The translations under genes and the position numbers were made by a program. Of a stretch of DNA of 64,000 bases, positions 54,301 through 64,000 are shown in pieces. The notes beneath the pieces are model-generated. The model searched no databases. It was not told the origin of the DNA and saw only the letters and a program-made list of their open reading frames with translations. The stretch covers positions 419,557 through 483,556 of the forward strand of contig CAUYUJ010003570.1 in NCBI GenBank assembly GCA_963575745.1, in the 5' to 3' direction. The stretch's first letter is position 1. Each line of letters starts with the position of its first letter. Source of the stretch: Prorocentrum cordatum. Its lineage: Eukaryota > Sar > Dinophyceae > Prorocentrales > Prorocentraceae.

Positions 54301-55468
54301 TTTATTTCTGGGGTTGGTATCCTTCTGGGGGGTCTCCTCGGCGGCCTTTGAGGTCAGGCCCTATCATGTCCAACATCTCCTGTCGATCCTCAGGGTCAGC
54401 ATTTTCCTGGCACAATGCACGGTAACGACTGCCCCGATCGTCCATGTTCTTCGCAAACTCGAGCTGCGACACCGGTTGCAAACAGATGAATTATCGAGCA
54501 GGCTGGGTCCGTCTCTTCGCGGACGGCGCACAAGACAAGCGAACAACTAGGCAAGCGTGGTCAGACAGCGCACGCTCGTATCTGCTGCATGGGTGCTCCG
54601 TCCAGGCGTGGTCCACTTCCGCAGGCAGCACCCAGCCTACAGTGAGCTCCTGCATGTGTAAACAACGGCTGACACCAACATAGTCAAGTACCTTCTCCAC
54701 CCCCACACTTGATTTGAAAGTAACCCTCCTCTGCCCAAATGTGTTCTCCATCCTCATGCCCCAAAACCCGCAGAAGTCCAGTAGGGCCCTCCTCATAGAT
54801 TGCAGCTTAGACGCCCGTCGGATTTCGAATCCCGAGACAACCCTATGGGGTCTTGATTTACGTGCACAACGATTTGTTTGAGTCATCTACGGGTTGCCGT
54901 CATCCGATCCTTCCTCCATCCCAGTACCCATCTAGGTAGTATCCCCAGCGTTCCCAGACGCCTCCAGAAGCCCTGATCCAGTAACTCTAAAGCCGTTGAC
55001 CTCCGAATCTGGCTCGAGTTCGACGTTTGCATCTGTCAGGAACACCAGGTCCTGCGGCGGCTTCGGGAACTTAGACCTATGAGTGCGAAGCACTTGGGAT
55101 ATATCAAACAATATCTGTTCATACACATCATGTGCATGCTGTTCTTCCGTAAGGGCATGAATACTCTCATGCAGCATATATGCAACAATAACCGCAACAC
55201 TGGAATAACTACAAATCACAAAACCTTTGCCACGGTACGTGGCCCTGAGCGAGTCTCTCCAAGACTTAGACATGATCACCGCAGCCTTCCGACAAGTACT
55301 CCGAAAAAGTGTGTAACCTCGCATGTTGAGATCACGAGCTGAAAGGAACTGACACTCGCACAACCCCGCGAGTCCCACATCTAAGCGACGTAGTGAATTA
55401 ATTATGTCATGGCCGTTCTCTGCACCTGTCCGACGCACATTCCATGACGCAATGGCGTCGTGGCACCT
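51312..55468 (-). pseudogene. LINE-A4 ORF2: endonuclease-RT-RNase H polyprotein
   Basis: Segments 55438-54932 (endonuclease start), 54886-54491 (endonuclease end: KVLDYVGV, ALSDHACLV), 54202-53252 (linker and RT start), 53274-51964 (RT motif C and connection) and 52001-51312 (RNase H-like, TAA at 51312). Breaks include a disrupted stretch near 54930, an in-frame TAA near 54495, indels near 54300 and 53270, and the frameshift near 51985 shared with A2. The RT motif reads WADN, with Asp at 53158-53160. RNase H motifs GDSKTVVNWMRG, REGNERADRL, FDGGVSNEGCGGG and CELAAC follow in permuted order. Confidence 0.87.
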
Positions 55469-56516
55469 CTAGTTCGTATTGGAAATCCTCGCTCGCAACT
55501 CATCAATGTTGATCCCTGGCTCAAGCTGATTCATTGCACGAGTAATCTCCCAGCCATTCTGCAGAGAGAACTTGGCCACGATCTTCCCTGGAGGGGGTAG
55601 GTGATCACTGGAGCCCCACATGAACGTGATCGGTGGTCCCGTCTCAGCCCTAAGATTTGAATGATGTTTCTTGAAGCTCTTGAACTTTGCCCGAAAGATT
55701 CCAGCGGCAACCAGATGGGGCTTCTTCCAGGGGGGGGGGGGGCTCCACGTGAACCTTGAGTGCCCTGGGGGCATGCTGGAGTTTGTTGTCGGCAATCGCG
55801 GCGACGAGTCGACGACGGAGATCCCACAGCTGGTCGCTGGTAACCCCTTTCTGGAAATAGAGCCGAGCACGCGAATAACCCCATGCCTCTCGACCTGTGT
55901 TGAACTTCTTGGATTGGTTCAGGTCAAGAAGCTCCTTGACACCACTGAACCATTCTCCAGCAAGGACCTCATTCAGGAGTGAAGTCAACGCCTGCTGTGG
56001 TAACATCTCCTCCTGACGCTTCTCTGCATCCCGCCAGTTAGTCACCCATCCCTTGAGCTCGACGAATGACAAAGTGAAATTCTGCATGGACCCACGAGTC
56101 TCCGCCGAGGACGCCATCGTAGAGGTGCCTGCTCTGGGGGCCCAGCCTGTAGGAGCCTGCTGGAGCTGAAAAATCTGAAGCCTCTGATCCTCCACCTTCT
56201 TAGTAATAGCATCTTTGTCCGTCATCGCCTGCTGCACATTTTCTCGACCGAATCAACACGAGCATTGAGCGGGGTGCCGAGATCCGCGATGCTTCGATGA
56301 GTAGACTGAAACCCCTCAGCCATCTTACCTCCCAGATGCTACAAGCCCAGTGATCTTATTCATACCTCTAGTCATGGCCTCCTCGAGGCCCTCGACAGTC
56401 TGAACTTTGACACGTTTTCCCTCTGGGACCTCCTCCTCCTTGGCTCCTGGAACGGGCAGATCAGTGGCATCCATGGCGAGGATCTCTGGGACCACGGCAG
56501 CTGATGTGGCAGCCAT
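55469..56516 (-). pseudogene. LINE-A4 ORF1
   Basis: ATG at 56516 (MAATSAAVVPEI). A frame break near 56325 (TCCCAGATGC deletion) removes the middle of the coiled coil, and 56237-55650 then continues. A 13-base C run near 55730-55742 precedes a shift to the frame of the conserved C-terminus, which ends ISNTN and TAG at 55469. The most decayed ORF1 of the four. Confidence 0.72.
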
Positions 56517-57028
56517 CTTACCGTCGGAGATATTGCAAGGGATATTCCACTTCTCACAGAATGATCGATCTTCTCGAGTACGTTTTAGATGTGCTCCTAC
56601 CTGATGAAAGTTGTATGGGGCAACAGGATTATGGGGTAAAGTAGGAGACAGATCAGGTGGTCCAGATGGTACGTCAACCAGAGAATCCTTATCGTCACGA
56701 CGAGATACACCAACCTGTCTGGCAAGATATTCCCACTCCCAGTGTCCGAAGTTCGATCCCCAGCGGTCCAGATCAATCGATCAACTCTGGCTCGCCCCGT
56801 CCAGCTCGAGGCCGCAGACAAAATGCCGCGGCAAGCAATGCACACAAACAAATACAAACAAACGCAGGCGGCCTGCTTGCCTCGGACTCGCCGAAGTCGC
56901 CGAAGATGCCGAGCGGCCCGATCGCCACGCGCCCCCGCGCGGCGGGCCAGGCCAGGGGCAGGCTGCCTGACCGCACAATGCGGCTCGAGCCGCACGAGAA
57001 AGCCCTTGGTTCCCACGGGCAACCTCGG

Positions 57029-57905
57029 TTTTGAGTTTGAGTTTGAGTCAGGGCGCTGACAGCTGTGACAGCTGAGCCCGAAGACTCCCAAACGGAGCAC
57101 AGGGTAGCTAGAAAAGGCATCTCTTATCATCACACTGCCGAGCCACTGAGGCATAGGCATCGGAATAGGATGCAGGAACAAGGAAAAGGATGCAGCATGA
57201 CATGTGAAATTGCAAAGGTGCAGGAACAGGTTAGAGATGAAAGAGGCTACCAAAAACGTGCACCACGGCCATACAGAGCCGTTGCGCTGCAAACGTCACA
57301 CAGAACACGACAGAAGCAGAGGCATCAAGCGAGAAAGCTTCCTCCGCCACGAACAGCCACGTCCCGTGTACACACAAACCTAAACACCATTCTGCAGCAC
57401 ATCCCTCCAAAGAGCGACCTCCGTCGAAGAATCCACGGAGGCCGTCTGGTTTTGTTTTGCTCGCATGTTCAATAAGAGAACTCGCACGTTCCCAGCGGCC
57501 CCCGTGGATTCTTCGACGGAGGTCGCTCTGTGGAGGGATGTGCTGCAGAATGGTGTTTAGGTTTGTGTGTACATGGGACGTGGCTGTTCGTGGCGGAGGA
57601 AGCTTTCTCGCTTGATGCCTCTGCTTCTGTCGTGTTCTGTGCGACGTTTGCAGCGCAACGGCTCTGCATGGCCGTGGCGCACGTTTTGGGTAGCCTCATT
57701 CATCTCTAACCTGTTCCTACACCTTTGCAATTTCACATGTCGTGCTGCATCCTTGTCCATGTTCCTGCATCCTATTCCGATGCCTATGCCTCAGTGGCTC
57801 GGCAGTGTGATGATAAGAGATGCCCTCTCTAGCTACCCTGTGCTCCGTTCGGGAGTCTTAGGGCTCAGCTGTCACAGCTGTCCGCGCCCTGACTCAAACT
57901 CAAAA
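57029..57905. mobile_element. Foldback palindrome, two 415-bp arms
   Basis: The left arm (57029-57444) is nearly the exact reverse complement of the right arm (57496-57905). The loop is 51 bp (57445-57495). Both outer ends read TTTTGAGTTTGAGTC-type sequence (GTTTGA repeated), and the inner ends carry CGACCTCCGTCGAAGAATCC. The left outer end touches CAACCTCGG, and the right outer end touches the reverse complement of CAACCTTGG plus a reversed E hairpin half (57906-57936). It can be read as two head-to-head copies of a short retroposon with a CTCAAA-rich 3' tail, each at the LINE landing motif. The frames inside (up to 140 codons) have no recognisable domain. Confidence 0.8.
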
Positions 57906-59055
57906 ACCAAGGTTGACGGTTCACCGACGGCTCCGAGTATGACTCGTAGAGCTTCCCTAAGAGCATTAGCGGCGAAGCTAGAAGAGTAATTCCGGCGCGC
58001 TGTGGGGCTAGTTGGCAAAAAAATATCGACGGAAGTGTTGCGTAATTTTGCTCGGTGTAAATTTGATCTCTCGGATTAAAAGGTCGTTAGAGCTCTAGTA
58101 TTTATCCCACCCATATTCGATCTTGTTCCCCCTCCCCATCTTAATCCAGCACGGGTGCCTACTACAGGCAAAAAGCATATGGGCAGGATCGGCTGTTCGA
58201 GTCACGTTGGCAGGTGCTGTCGGTTTTCTGAACTTAACTCGAGCTGTACGACCGCTATAGAGCTGGTACGCACACCTAATCTATTCAAATCATCAGGCGC
58301 GTTCGTCTGAAGCCTCTAGAGGTCTGAACTCGGTCTGCTACCAGAGCTAGGTCCGCGCAGCTATTTGTACTCCACCGATTTTTTTCTACATGATGTGAGC
58401 TTCTTCACTTAACTCGAGCTGCAGATAAGGTAGAGAGCTCTTTGGCACAGCAATCAGAAGGAAATGATCAGGCGCGATAGTCTCAAGTATCCAGACGCCT
58501 GAATTCGGTCTGCTATCAGCGCAGAAGCCGAAACACTATTCGTTTTCTGCTATTGTTTTGGAAATGGAATTGGTTTTCTTGACTACTAGCTGCAGATGAA
58601 CCACAGAGTTGTTCGGCACAGCAGTCGTAAGGAAATCATCAGGCGGGCTAGCTTGAAGTACCTAGACGCCTGAAATCAGTCTGCTATCAGCGCTCGGGCT
58701 GAACAACAATTCGTATTCTGCAAATTCTTTGGAGATGGTATTGATTTACATGATTCAACTCGGGCTGCAAATGAGCTACAGAGCTGTTCGGCACAGCAAT
58801 CGAATAGAAATAATCAGGCGCGCTGGTTTGAAGTATTTAGACGCCTGAACTCGGTCTGCTATCAGCGCTGGGGCCGAACAAATATTCGTACTCCGCTAAC
58901 TTTTTAGAGATGGTGATGGTTTTCTTTACTCTCTTCGGCGCAGCTGCTTTTCCCTCACTCCTTCTTCTTCTCCACGTCCTCCTTCATGAGACCGCGCCCT
59001 CGCGCGCGCAATGCGAGATTGCCGCGCCCGCATTGCACGGGGAGGCTCTACGAGT
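57906..59055 (-). mobile_element. Element E, copy 7, inverted
   Basis: The right terminus in reverse, ACTCGTAGAGCTTCC, is at 57942-57956, followed by CCGGCGCGCTGTGGGGCTAG. The CCATCTTAATCCAGC block lies near 58135, and the 175-bp repeats are reversed (58200-58900). The left-type end GAGACCGCGCCCTCGCGCG and GGAGGCTCTACGAGT is at 59041-59055, followed by TCCCGGCGG and then unrelated sequence, so the left hairpin is cut short. Confidence 0.72.
58200..58900 (-). repeat. 175-bp tandem repeats of element E, copy 7
   Basis: Four units anchored on TCGGTCTGCTA (reverse of TAGCAGACCGA) at about 58328, 58505, 58678 and 58852. Confidence 0.82.
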
Positions 59056-59064
59056 TCCCGGCGG

Positions 59065-59469
59065 ATCAGCAATTCTCACACGTCTACGATTACATGTGTG
59101 TACCTTCCTCTTGGAGTGCTCCAGAGCTCTCTGTCTCCTGGCCCCAGACTCCCTCCTCATTTCCAGGGGCTCCTCACGGGCAGAGACGTACTTGGTCGAT
59201 CTTGGTGGGTACCTCACCAATCTGCCCACATGGCTGCCTGATCTTCTCACCTAGCTCCGTGGGTGAAAGCCGTGCCGTGTCACTCCAGCCCGTCTGATCT
59301 GTCTGGCTGTCGCCCGATACAAGGGCCGCGTCCACCGCATAGCGCAAGAGAGGTACACGATGAGACTCAACCTGCCGACGTGTGTTACGCACAGGACTGT
59401 GGCGCACGACTCGACGTGGCAAGACACGAGCAGGGATGCGCAACTACAGAAGACCATGATCACTCCAGA
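59065..59469. other. Unique segment without recognised gene
   Basis: About 400 bp of non-repetitive sequence between two E copies. A plus frame (58986-59297) and a minus frame (59443-59174) exist, but neither shows a domain. Confidence 0.4.
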
Positions 59470-59472
59470 ACT

Positions 59473-60962
59473 GGGCGCCGGCGGTAAGCCGTCAACCTTC
59501 TTACCGCCGGGGGACTCGTAGAGCTTCCTGAACATATATTATGTGTAAAGAATTAGCAGAGACCGAATAGTTTTTCAGCCCGAGCGCTGATAGCAGACTG
59601 ATCTTAGACGTCCAGATACATGTCGCTACTGCCCCTGATAATTCCCTTCCCATTGCTGTGCCGAACAGTTCTAGAGCTCATCTGCAGTGAAGAACGAAGA
59701 AAACAATACCATTAGGGAGAAAGTAGCAGAGTACGAATCCGTGTTTGGCGTCTGCTCACAACAGACCCAAACCAAGCGCCTACATGCTTCGCGCCTCATG
59801 ATATCCTTTTATGTGTTTGGCCCAAGAGCTCGCAGCTCGAGATCAGTAAAGGAATTCACCATGATTTGAAACAAATATTGGTCGAATACGAATAGTTTTG
59901 CGAACCTTCGGGTAGCAGACCGAGTTCAGACCTCTCGATGCAACAGACGAACGCACCTGATGCTTCTAGATCGGCATCTGTGCGTATTAGCTCTGTAGCT
60001 CTTCTACAGCCCGAGTTCAACAAAAAATGACAACACCTGTGAAGCTGACTCGAATAATACGAATAGTTTCGCGGACCTAGTAGCAAACCCAGTTCAGACC
60101 TCTGAAAAGAAAAACGAACTGGCCCGATGAATCCAAATCATATTCTGTGCGTATCAGCTCTGTAGCTCTCCTACAGCCCGAGATATGGCAAAAACCGGCA
60201 GCACCTCTCGAGATGACTCGAACGATAGGAATAGTTTTCCCAGAACTAGCTCGAGTAGCAGATCGATTTCAGACCTCTGCATGCAACAGACGAGCGCCCC
60301 TGATTATTGTGCATCGGTTTCTGTGAGTATCAGCCCTGTCGCTGCCCTATAGCTCGAGTTAAGTACAGAAAACCGACAGTTCCTGTCAAGATGACTCGAG
60401 CGATACGAATAGTTTCGCAAACCTGCTCGAGTAGCAGACCGAGTTCAGACCTCTGCATTCGACAGGTGAACACGCCTGATGTCTCTGAATCCGTTTCTGT
60501 AGTAACCAGCCCTGTAGCCACCCTACAGACAGAAATCAATACAGAAAACCGACAGCACCTGTCGAAATGACTCGAACAATACGAATAGTTTCGCGGACCT
60601 AGCTCGGGCAGTAAACTCAGTTCAGACCTCTGGATGCAACATACGAACGCGCCTGATGATTCTGAATCGGTTTCTGAAAGTTTGAGCTCTGTAGCTGTCC
60701 CAGAGCTCGAATTAAGTACAGAAAACCGGCAACGTCTGTCAAGATGACTCGAAACGGCAGATCCCGCCGCAACGCTTTTTCTACCCGATCGACCTGAGAT
60801 CAAGATGGCGAGCGGGAATAAGACCGAATATGGTCAGGAAAAATACTAGTGCTCAAACGAATTGTCGAATTTTGAGAACAAAAGTTTCAACCGACCAAAA
60901 GTCAGCAAAAGGTCCGTCGAGATTTTTCTTGCCAACTAGCTCTCCAGCGCCCCGGAATTACT
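59473..60962 (+). mobile_element. Element E, copy 8, right end interrupted
   Basis: GGGCGCCGGCGGTAAGCC hairpin with loop CAACCTTC, then ACTCGTAGAGCTTCC at 59514-59528. Diverged 175-bp repeats (59560-60730) and the GATGGCGAGCGGGAATAA block (60800) follow. The right end is cut at GGAATTACT (60962), where copy 9 begins. ACT precedes it at 59470-59472. Confidence 0.7.
59560..60730 (+). repeat. Diverged 175-bp repeats of element E, copy 8
   Basis: Six to seven units of a sub-type with CGAATAGTTTCGCGGACC, AGCTCGAGTAGCAGACC and GAAAACCGACAGCACCTGTC. Same layout as in the other copies but clearly a separate subfamily. Confidence 0.75.
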
Positions 60963-62220
60963 GGGCGGCAGCGGTGCACCGTCAACCTTTCTTACCGCCG
61001 GGGGACTCGTAGAGCTTCCTGACCATATATTATGTTCGAAAAATAGCAGAGAATGAATAGTTTTTGAGCCCGAGCTGATAGCATATTGATCTCAGGCGTC
61101 TAGTGATATCCCATTGCTGTGCTAGGAGGAAGTAGCAGAGTACGAATCCGTTTTTGGCGTCTGCGTTCACAACAGACTCAAACCAAGCGTCAAGATGCTT
61201 CACGCCTCACGAGTTCCTTCTCATTTTTCGGCCGCTCGAGTTCAGTGAAGAATTTCACCATTATTTGGAAAAAAAATCAGTCGAATACGAATAATTGTGT
61301 GACCTTACTCGGATAGCAAACCGAGTTCAGACCTCTCGATGAAACCGACGAACGCTCCTGATGCTTCTGGATCGGTTTCTGTGTACCAGCTCTGTAGCTC
61401 TTCTACAGCCCGTTACGTGCGAAAACCGACAGAAACTCTCAAGATGACTCGAACGATACGAATAGCTTCGCAGACCCAGCTCGAGTAGCAGACCCAGTTC
61501 AGGCCTCTGGATGCAACGGACGAACGCCTGATCAGTCTGCATTGGTTTCTGTGCGCATCCGCTCTGCAGCTCCTCTAGAGCTCGAGTAGAGTACAGAAAT
61601 CGGACAGCTTCTTTCGAAATGACTCGAGCGATACGAATAGTTGTACGGACCAAGCTCGAGTAGCAGACCAAGTTCAGACCTCTGCATGCGACAGGCGGAC
61701 GCGCCTTATGTCTACGGATCGGTTTCTGTGATTACCAGCCCTGTAGCCCCCCTGCAGACCGAGTTAAGTACAGAAAACCGACAGCACCCTCAAGATGACT
61801 CGAACAATACGAATAATTGCGCGGACCTAGCTCGAGCAGCAGACCGAGTTCAGACCTCTGGATTCAACAGACAACCGCGCCTGATGATTCTGAATCGATT
61901 TCTGTAGTATCATCTCTATAGCTGTTCTATCGCTCGAGTTATCTTGAGAAAACCGTCACCGCGTGTCAAGATGACCCGAAACGGCCGATCCCGCCGCAGT
62001 GCTTTTTGACAGCAAAAGGTACACGATCGAGCTGAGATCAAGACGGCGAGCAGGAATGAGATCGAATATCACGGGAAATGGTTGAATTTCGAGAACAAAA
62101 TTCTCAACCGACCAAAAGTCAGCAAAAGGTCCGTCGAGATTTTTCTTGCCAGCTAGCTCTCCAGCGCCCCGGAATTACTCTTCAGCTTCCAGCAACTAGC
62201 TCAGGAAAGCTCTACGAGTT
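60963..62220 (+). mobile_element. Element E, copy 9
   Basis: GGGCGGCAGCGGTGCACC hairpin with loop CAACCTTT, ACTCGTAGAGCTTCC at 61005-61019, subtype repeats (61050-61960), and the right end GGAAAGCTCTACGAGTT (62204-62220). ACT flanks both ends (60960-60962 and 62221-62223). The sequence after the right ACT does not continue copy 8, so the duplication is only suggestive here. Confidence 0.7.
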
Positions 62221-62222
62221 AC

Positions 62223-62419
62223 TCCGATTTAGATCTCCCAGACATAGACGCTGAGCCAGTGGAGGAATGGTCAGTGCACGGAGGAAGAGCTCAAGACGGC
62301 GAGGAGGAGATACAGGCGGGAGAGGAGGAAGCACAGGAGAAACATCTTGGAGTCTGAGTTCCGTCCAGGTGTTCAGCATTGCACGTTCCTAAAGACGCTG
62401 AAGATTGAGGGAGAGCACA
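62223..62419. other. Unique segment without recognised gene
   Basis: Purine-leaning sequence (GGAGGAAGAG) with GAAGATTGAGGGAGAGCACACT just before the next hairpin. The same words recur at 62860-62885. Confidence 0.4.
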
Positions 62420-62475
62420 CTGGGATCCGGCGGTAAGCCGTCAACCAGGTAACCGCCGGGAGCCTCGTAGAGGTC
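62420..62475 (+). repeat. E-type hairpin, isolated, empty
   Basis: GGGATCCGGCGGTAAGCC, loop TCAACCAGG, TAACCGCCGGGAGCCTCGTAGAGG. The CCTTGG landing word is replaced by CCAGG. Confidence 0.72.
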
Positions 62476-62549
62476 TGTTCTCGGGCGCTGCCCGGAGCAA
62501 ACGAAAAAAAGCTTTCTCAAGCAAGAGAACAGATCGGGACATATGTTTT

Positions 62550-62850
62550 TTTTCATGTTTCATCTTCGCTTTGTGAACCTAGCTCGAATGCGAGACCGAG
62601 TTCGGACCTCTCGATGCGAGAAAAAAAACGCGCCGGGTGATACAGGATCCGTTTATATGCGCACCAGCTCTGTAGCTCTTCTAAAGCTTTAGTTAAGGGA
62701 AACGGACAGCACTCGTGAAAATGTCTTGTATATTACGAATTGTTTCGCAGATCTAGCTCGAGTAGCAAACCGAGTTCAGACCTCTCGAAGAAAAAGAAGA
62801 ACGCGCCTGATGATTCCTCATCAGTTTCTATAAGTATGAGCTCTGTAGCA
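62550..62850 (+). repeat. Fragment of diverged 175-bp repeats
   Basis: Two units of the copy 8/9 subtype (CGCAGATCTAGCTCGAGTAGC, ACCGAGTTCAGACCTCTCG). Confidence 0.7.
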
Positions 62851-62943
62851 TTGAGACGCTGAAGATTGAGGGAGAGCACACTTGGGACAAATCTAAATGG
62901 AAGAAAGCCCTCAGAGAGCACGGCCTGCGCATGTACACGGACT

Positions 62944-63005
62944 GGGAGCCGGCGGTAAACCGTCAACCAGCTTACCGCGGGGAGCCTCGTAGAGCTCGTG
63001 TCTGC
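62944..63005 (+). repeat. E-type hairpin, isolated, empty
   Basis: GGGAGCCGGCGGTAAACCG, loop TCAACCAGC, TTACCGCGGGGAGCCTCGTAGAGC. Preceded by ACT. Confidence 0.72.
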
Positions 63006-63109
63006 ACGACGCTGATTGGAACACATCGGGGAAGCGTTCTTACGCGTGAGCTGAAAAGCTTTCAAAATTACGTTTTTCAGCTTCCACCGAAAGTCGGTTG
63101 ATTCAAGTG

Positions 63110-63405
63110 GGGAACCAACAGCACCTCTCAGATCACTCGTATAATACGAATAGTTTCGCGGATCTAGCTCGAATACCAGACCGAGTTCAGACCTCTCGAT
63201 GGAACAGACAAACGCGCCTGCTGATTCTGAATCGGTTTCTGTAAGTAGCAGCTCGGTACCTCTCCAAAATCTTGAGAAGTACAGAAAACCGTCAACGCGT
63301 ATCAATGGCCGACGGTTCCCTCAAGTCTTTTGATAGTAATATTGCAGCTACGGACCTGAGAATTTCACCGGCAGACGCGGCACAACCCACTACAGGTGAG
63401 AAAAA
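63110..63405. repeat. Repeat fragment and reversed dispersed repeat
   Basis: One 175-bp-type unit (63120-63300), followed by the CTGCAG-type dispersed repeat in reverse (63330-63400, ATATTGCAGCTACGGACC ... GCAGACGCGGC). Confidence 0.6.
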
Positions 63406-63609
63406 TGCCGGTTCCGAAAACGAAATTTAAAATTTTGCACAAAGATTGCAAAACCGCCCAAAGTTACCACATTCTCTCTTTAGCTCGGGTCGGCCAACTA
63501 GCTCCACCCTGCGCCCGAATTCCTCATAGCTCATCTTGCCGAAGAGCTCCACGAGGTATGGGAACGAACGTGCACGGACGGACAGTGCGCTGGAGGACTT
63601 GGGGGGGGG

Positions 63610-64000
63610 CTGCTGGGGATGAATGAGTGCGAGTACCAGCCCATCGACATTGGTCTGCTCATGCGTGCTAGATCCCGTCTGCGCACTGGCAAGGCCGTAG
63701 GTGAAGACAACATCTGCCTCTCTATGCTTAGACATATTCCATGGTCAGGCTGCCTGCAGGTGTTTCCAACAGCAGTTCCAGCGCGAGTATTGCACACCCA
63801 CAGTATGGCGCCACATATGCATACAGCTTATGCCGAAGTCGTCCAAGACTTGTGAATTCGATGACACACGAGCTCTTTCACTATTATCTTGCTTGTCGAA
63901 ATGGTACATGACGTGTCTCACCTTGTTGGCCGTGGACCACCTCAAACGGAGCGTTGCTCCAGAGGTTATGCTCTTCGGGTTTGTAGCTGGGAGACAGACA
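63610..64000 (+). pseudogene. LINE-D: start of a reverse transcriptase, cut by window end
   Basis: Plus-strand frame 63619 onward reads MRARSRLRTGKAVGEDN, aligned to LLRARAKLSTGKAPGPDN of LINE-A. After a frameshift near 63755-63765 the next frame gives LMPKSSKTCEF, DDTRALSLLSCLSKWYMTC and MLFGFVAGRQ. These align to LMPKEMDIQHL, DTRVLCLQSCLMKWYMTC and CLYGFRSGRK. The element must continue beyond 64000. It is the only LINE here on the plus strand and is more diverged from A than the A copies are from each other. Confidence 0.8.

Larger units (their letters stand above)
51234..57019 (-). mobile_element. LINE-A4 non-LTR retrotransposon, full length
   Basis: 5786 bp, minus strand, 9-base A tail (T51234-T51242), flanked by CAACCTTGG (51225-51233) and CAACCTCGG (57020-57028). 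Its 5' half is the most diverged of the four. Its 3' part is nearly that of A2, including the shared frameshift before the RNase H part. Beyond its 5' end lies the foldback palindrome instead of an E body. Confidence 0.92.

Noticed and set aside
57065-57989. 136- and 140-codon frames in the palindrome
   Set aside because: They are mirror readings of the same arm sequence, without a recognisable domain.
60963-62223. Firm ACT target duplication for element E copy 9
   Set aside because: ACT is present on both sides, but the right flank does not continue copy 8, so the match could be chance. Kept only as suggestive.

Overview
The window is repeat-rich eukaryotic nuclear DNA. I find no bacterial-style operon, tRNA, rRNA, CRISPR array or intact cellular gene. 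Every protein-coding sequence I can identify belongs to non-LTR retrotransposons (LINEs), plus one small coding-like fragment. A large, GC-rich protist genome fits best. A dinoflagellate is my guess, because of the abundant satellites, the GC-ending codons and the LINE reverse transcriptases with WADN instead of YxDD. That is inference, not proof.

Layout: 1-645 is a GGTGGT-type minisatellite. 646-5540 is a composite satellite block with a 265-bp higher-order repeat, a 77/43-bp repeat, CCGTCGTCTCACC tracts and GTATGG tracts. 5545-7295 holds simple repeats, including a long purine tract and a long pyrimidine tract that could pair. 7296-12326 has no recognisable gene and contains an AT-rich island (8036-9300).

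From 12330 to the end, a dispersed element, here called E, recurs at least nine times. Its left end is a hairpin (CCGGCGGTAA ... TTACCGCCGG) followed by ACTCGTAGAGCTTCC. Its body carries a GC-rich hairpin, a purine tract and tandem 175-bp repeats. Its right end is GGAAGCTCTACGAGT(C). One nested insertion (26805-27885) shows a 3-bp ACT target duplication. E has no transposase gene, so it looks non-autonomous.

LINEs occupy this landscape. Four related, near-full-length copies (A1-A4, about 5.79 kb each, all minus strand) lie at 29396-57019. Each has ORF1 (coiled coil), an APE-type endonuclease, a reverse transcriptase and an RNase H-like domain. A divergent decayed copy, B (16880-22190), a 5'-truncated copy, C (23647-25401), and a start-of-RT fragment, D (63610-64000, plus strand), belong to the same superfamily. 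All five A and C 3' junctions fall in the loop of E's terminal hairpin at CAACCTTG(G), so these LINEs appear to home to that site. A1-spacer-A2 and A3-spacer-A4 form a tandem duplication of about 13.8 kb. The RNase H motifs occur in permuted order (D, D, then D, E) in A, B and C.

All LINE copies carry frameshifts, stops or catalytic changes, so none looks active as it stands. A foldback palindrome of about 890 bp (57029-57905) also sits at the CAACC(T/C)(T/C)GG motif.
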